Below, in pieces: positions 5,575 to 5,642 of a stretch of DNA of 5,642 nt. The notes beneath the pieces are model-generated. The model was not told the DNA's origin and did not search any database. It saw nothing but the letters and a program-made list of their open reading frames with translations. Position numbers and translations under genes: made by a program. Numbering within the stretch: position 1 is the first letter of the stretch; the number at the start of each line of letters is the position of its first letter. The stretch lies in assembly GCA_947450405.1 (NCBI GenBank), contig CANFVI010000110.1, positions 1 through 5,642 on the forward strand. Reading direction: 5' to 3'. Source of the stretch: Flavobacteriales bacterium. GTDB lineage: Bacteria; Bacteroidota; Bacteroidia; NS11-12g; UBA955.

Positions 5575-5642
5575 CACTCCCAACTAAACTCACCAAATTT
5601 TCGGAACACATTCTGCAAATCGGGGGTGTTGTAAACGAACAA
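5574..5642 (-). CDS. Possible C-terminal end of an upstream gene
   Basis: From the right edge, one minus-strand frame reads 22 codons, ending LQNVFRKFGEFSWE before TGA at 5576-5574, immediately before palindrome P. That layout is what a gene end with its terminator would look like. A second minus frame stays open longer, through both palindromes, to a TAG within the 23-bp inverted repeat, and the third closes earlier, so the frame cannot be settled from 69 bases. No family is recognisable. Confidence 0.3.
   Translation of the reverse strand: MFVYNTPDLQNVFRKFGEFSWE

Noticed and set aside
3018..5642. CRISPR array among the intergenic repeats
   Set aside because: Only two copies of each repeat exist, 2.3 kb apart with genes between them, and there is no regular spacer pattern or cas gene.
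1..5642. tRNA, rRNA or a known riboswitch
   Set aside because: No cloverleaf-like segment, conserved rRNA stretch or recognisable riboswitch core was seen in the intergenic regions.

Overview
The window looks like Bacteroidota DNA. It is AT-rich throughout, none of the genes has a clear Shine-Dalgarno sequence, and the two best promoter candidates fit the Bacteroidota pattern of TTTG near -33 and TAnnTTTG near -7. All supported genes are on the minus strand, so transcription runs from the right edge to the left edge.

Reading in the direction of transcription, the right edge (about 5574-5642) may hold the last codons of an upstream gene, but the frame is ambiguous. Next come a dense pair of palindromes (5496-5574) and an AT-rich promoter region (5278-5495). 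A two-gene unit follows: a 398-residue protein of unknown family (4081-5277), then, 23 bp downstream, a 247-residue protein (3314-4057) whose C-terminal half has the signatures of a GIY-YIG nuclease-like domain. This unit lies between two copies of a 35-bp sequence in direct orientation (5510-5544 and 3240-3274). Each copy is accompanied by a second, shared palindrome (5555-5569 and 3171-3185), so the unit is separated from its surroundings by repeats on both sides.

To its left is a type I restriction-modification operon. It begins with a promoter (3046-3077) whose -7 box and likely start site lie inside a perfect 20-bp palindromic operator candidate (3031-3050). Behind it come a small XRE-type helix-turn-helix regulator (2712-3017), the DNA adenine methyltransferase subunit HsdM (1199-2674, GTG start), and a DUF262 protein (from 1199 leftward) whose ATG overlaps the hsdM stop codon and which runs off the left edge. 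HsdS and HsdR are not in the window; they would be expected further left.

Together the window looks like part of a defence region: a self-regulated type I system carrying a DUF262 accessory gene, next to a repeat-bounded pair of an unknown protein and a nuclease-like protein. The pair is the best candidate for something undescribed. Its role in defence is inferred from context and from the nuclease-like domain and is not shown by the sequence.
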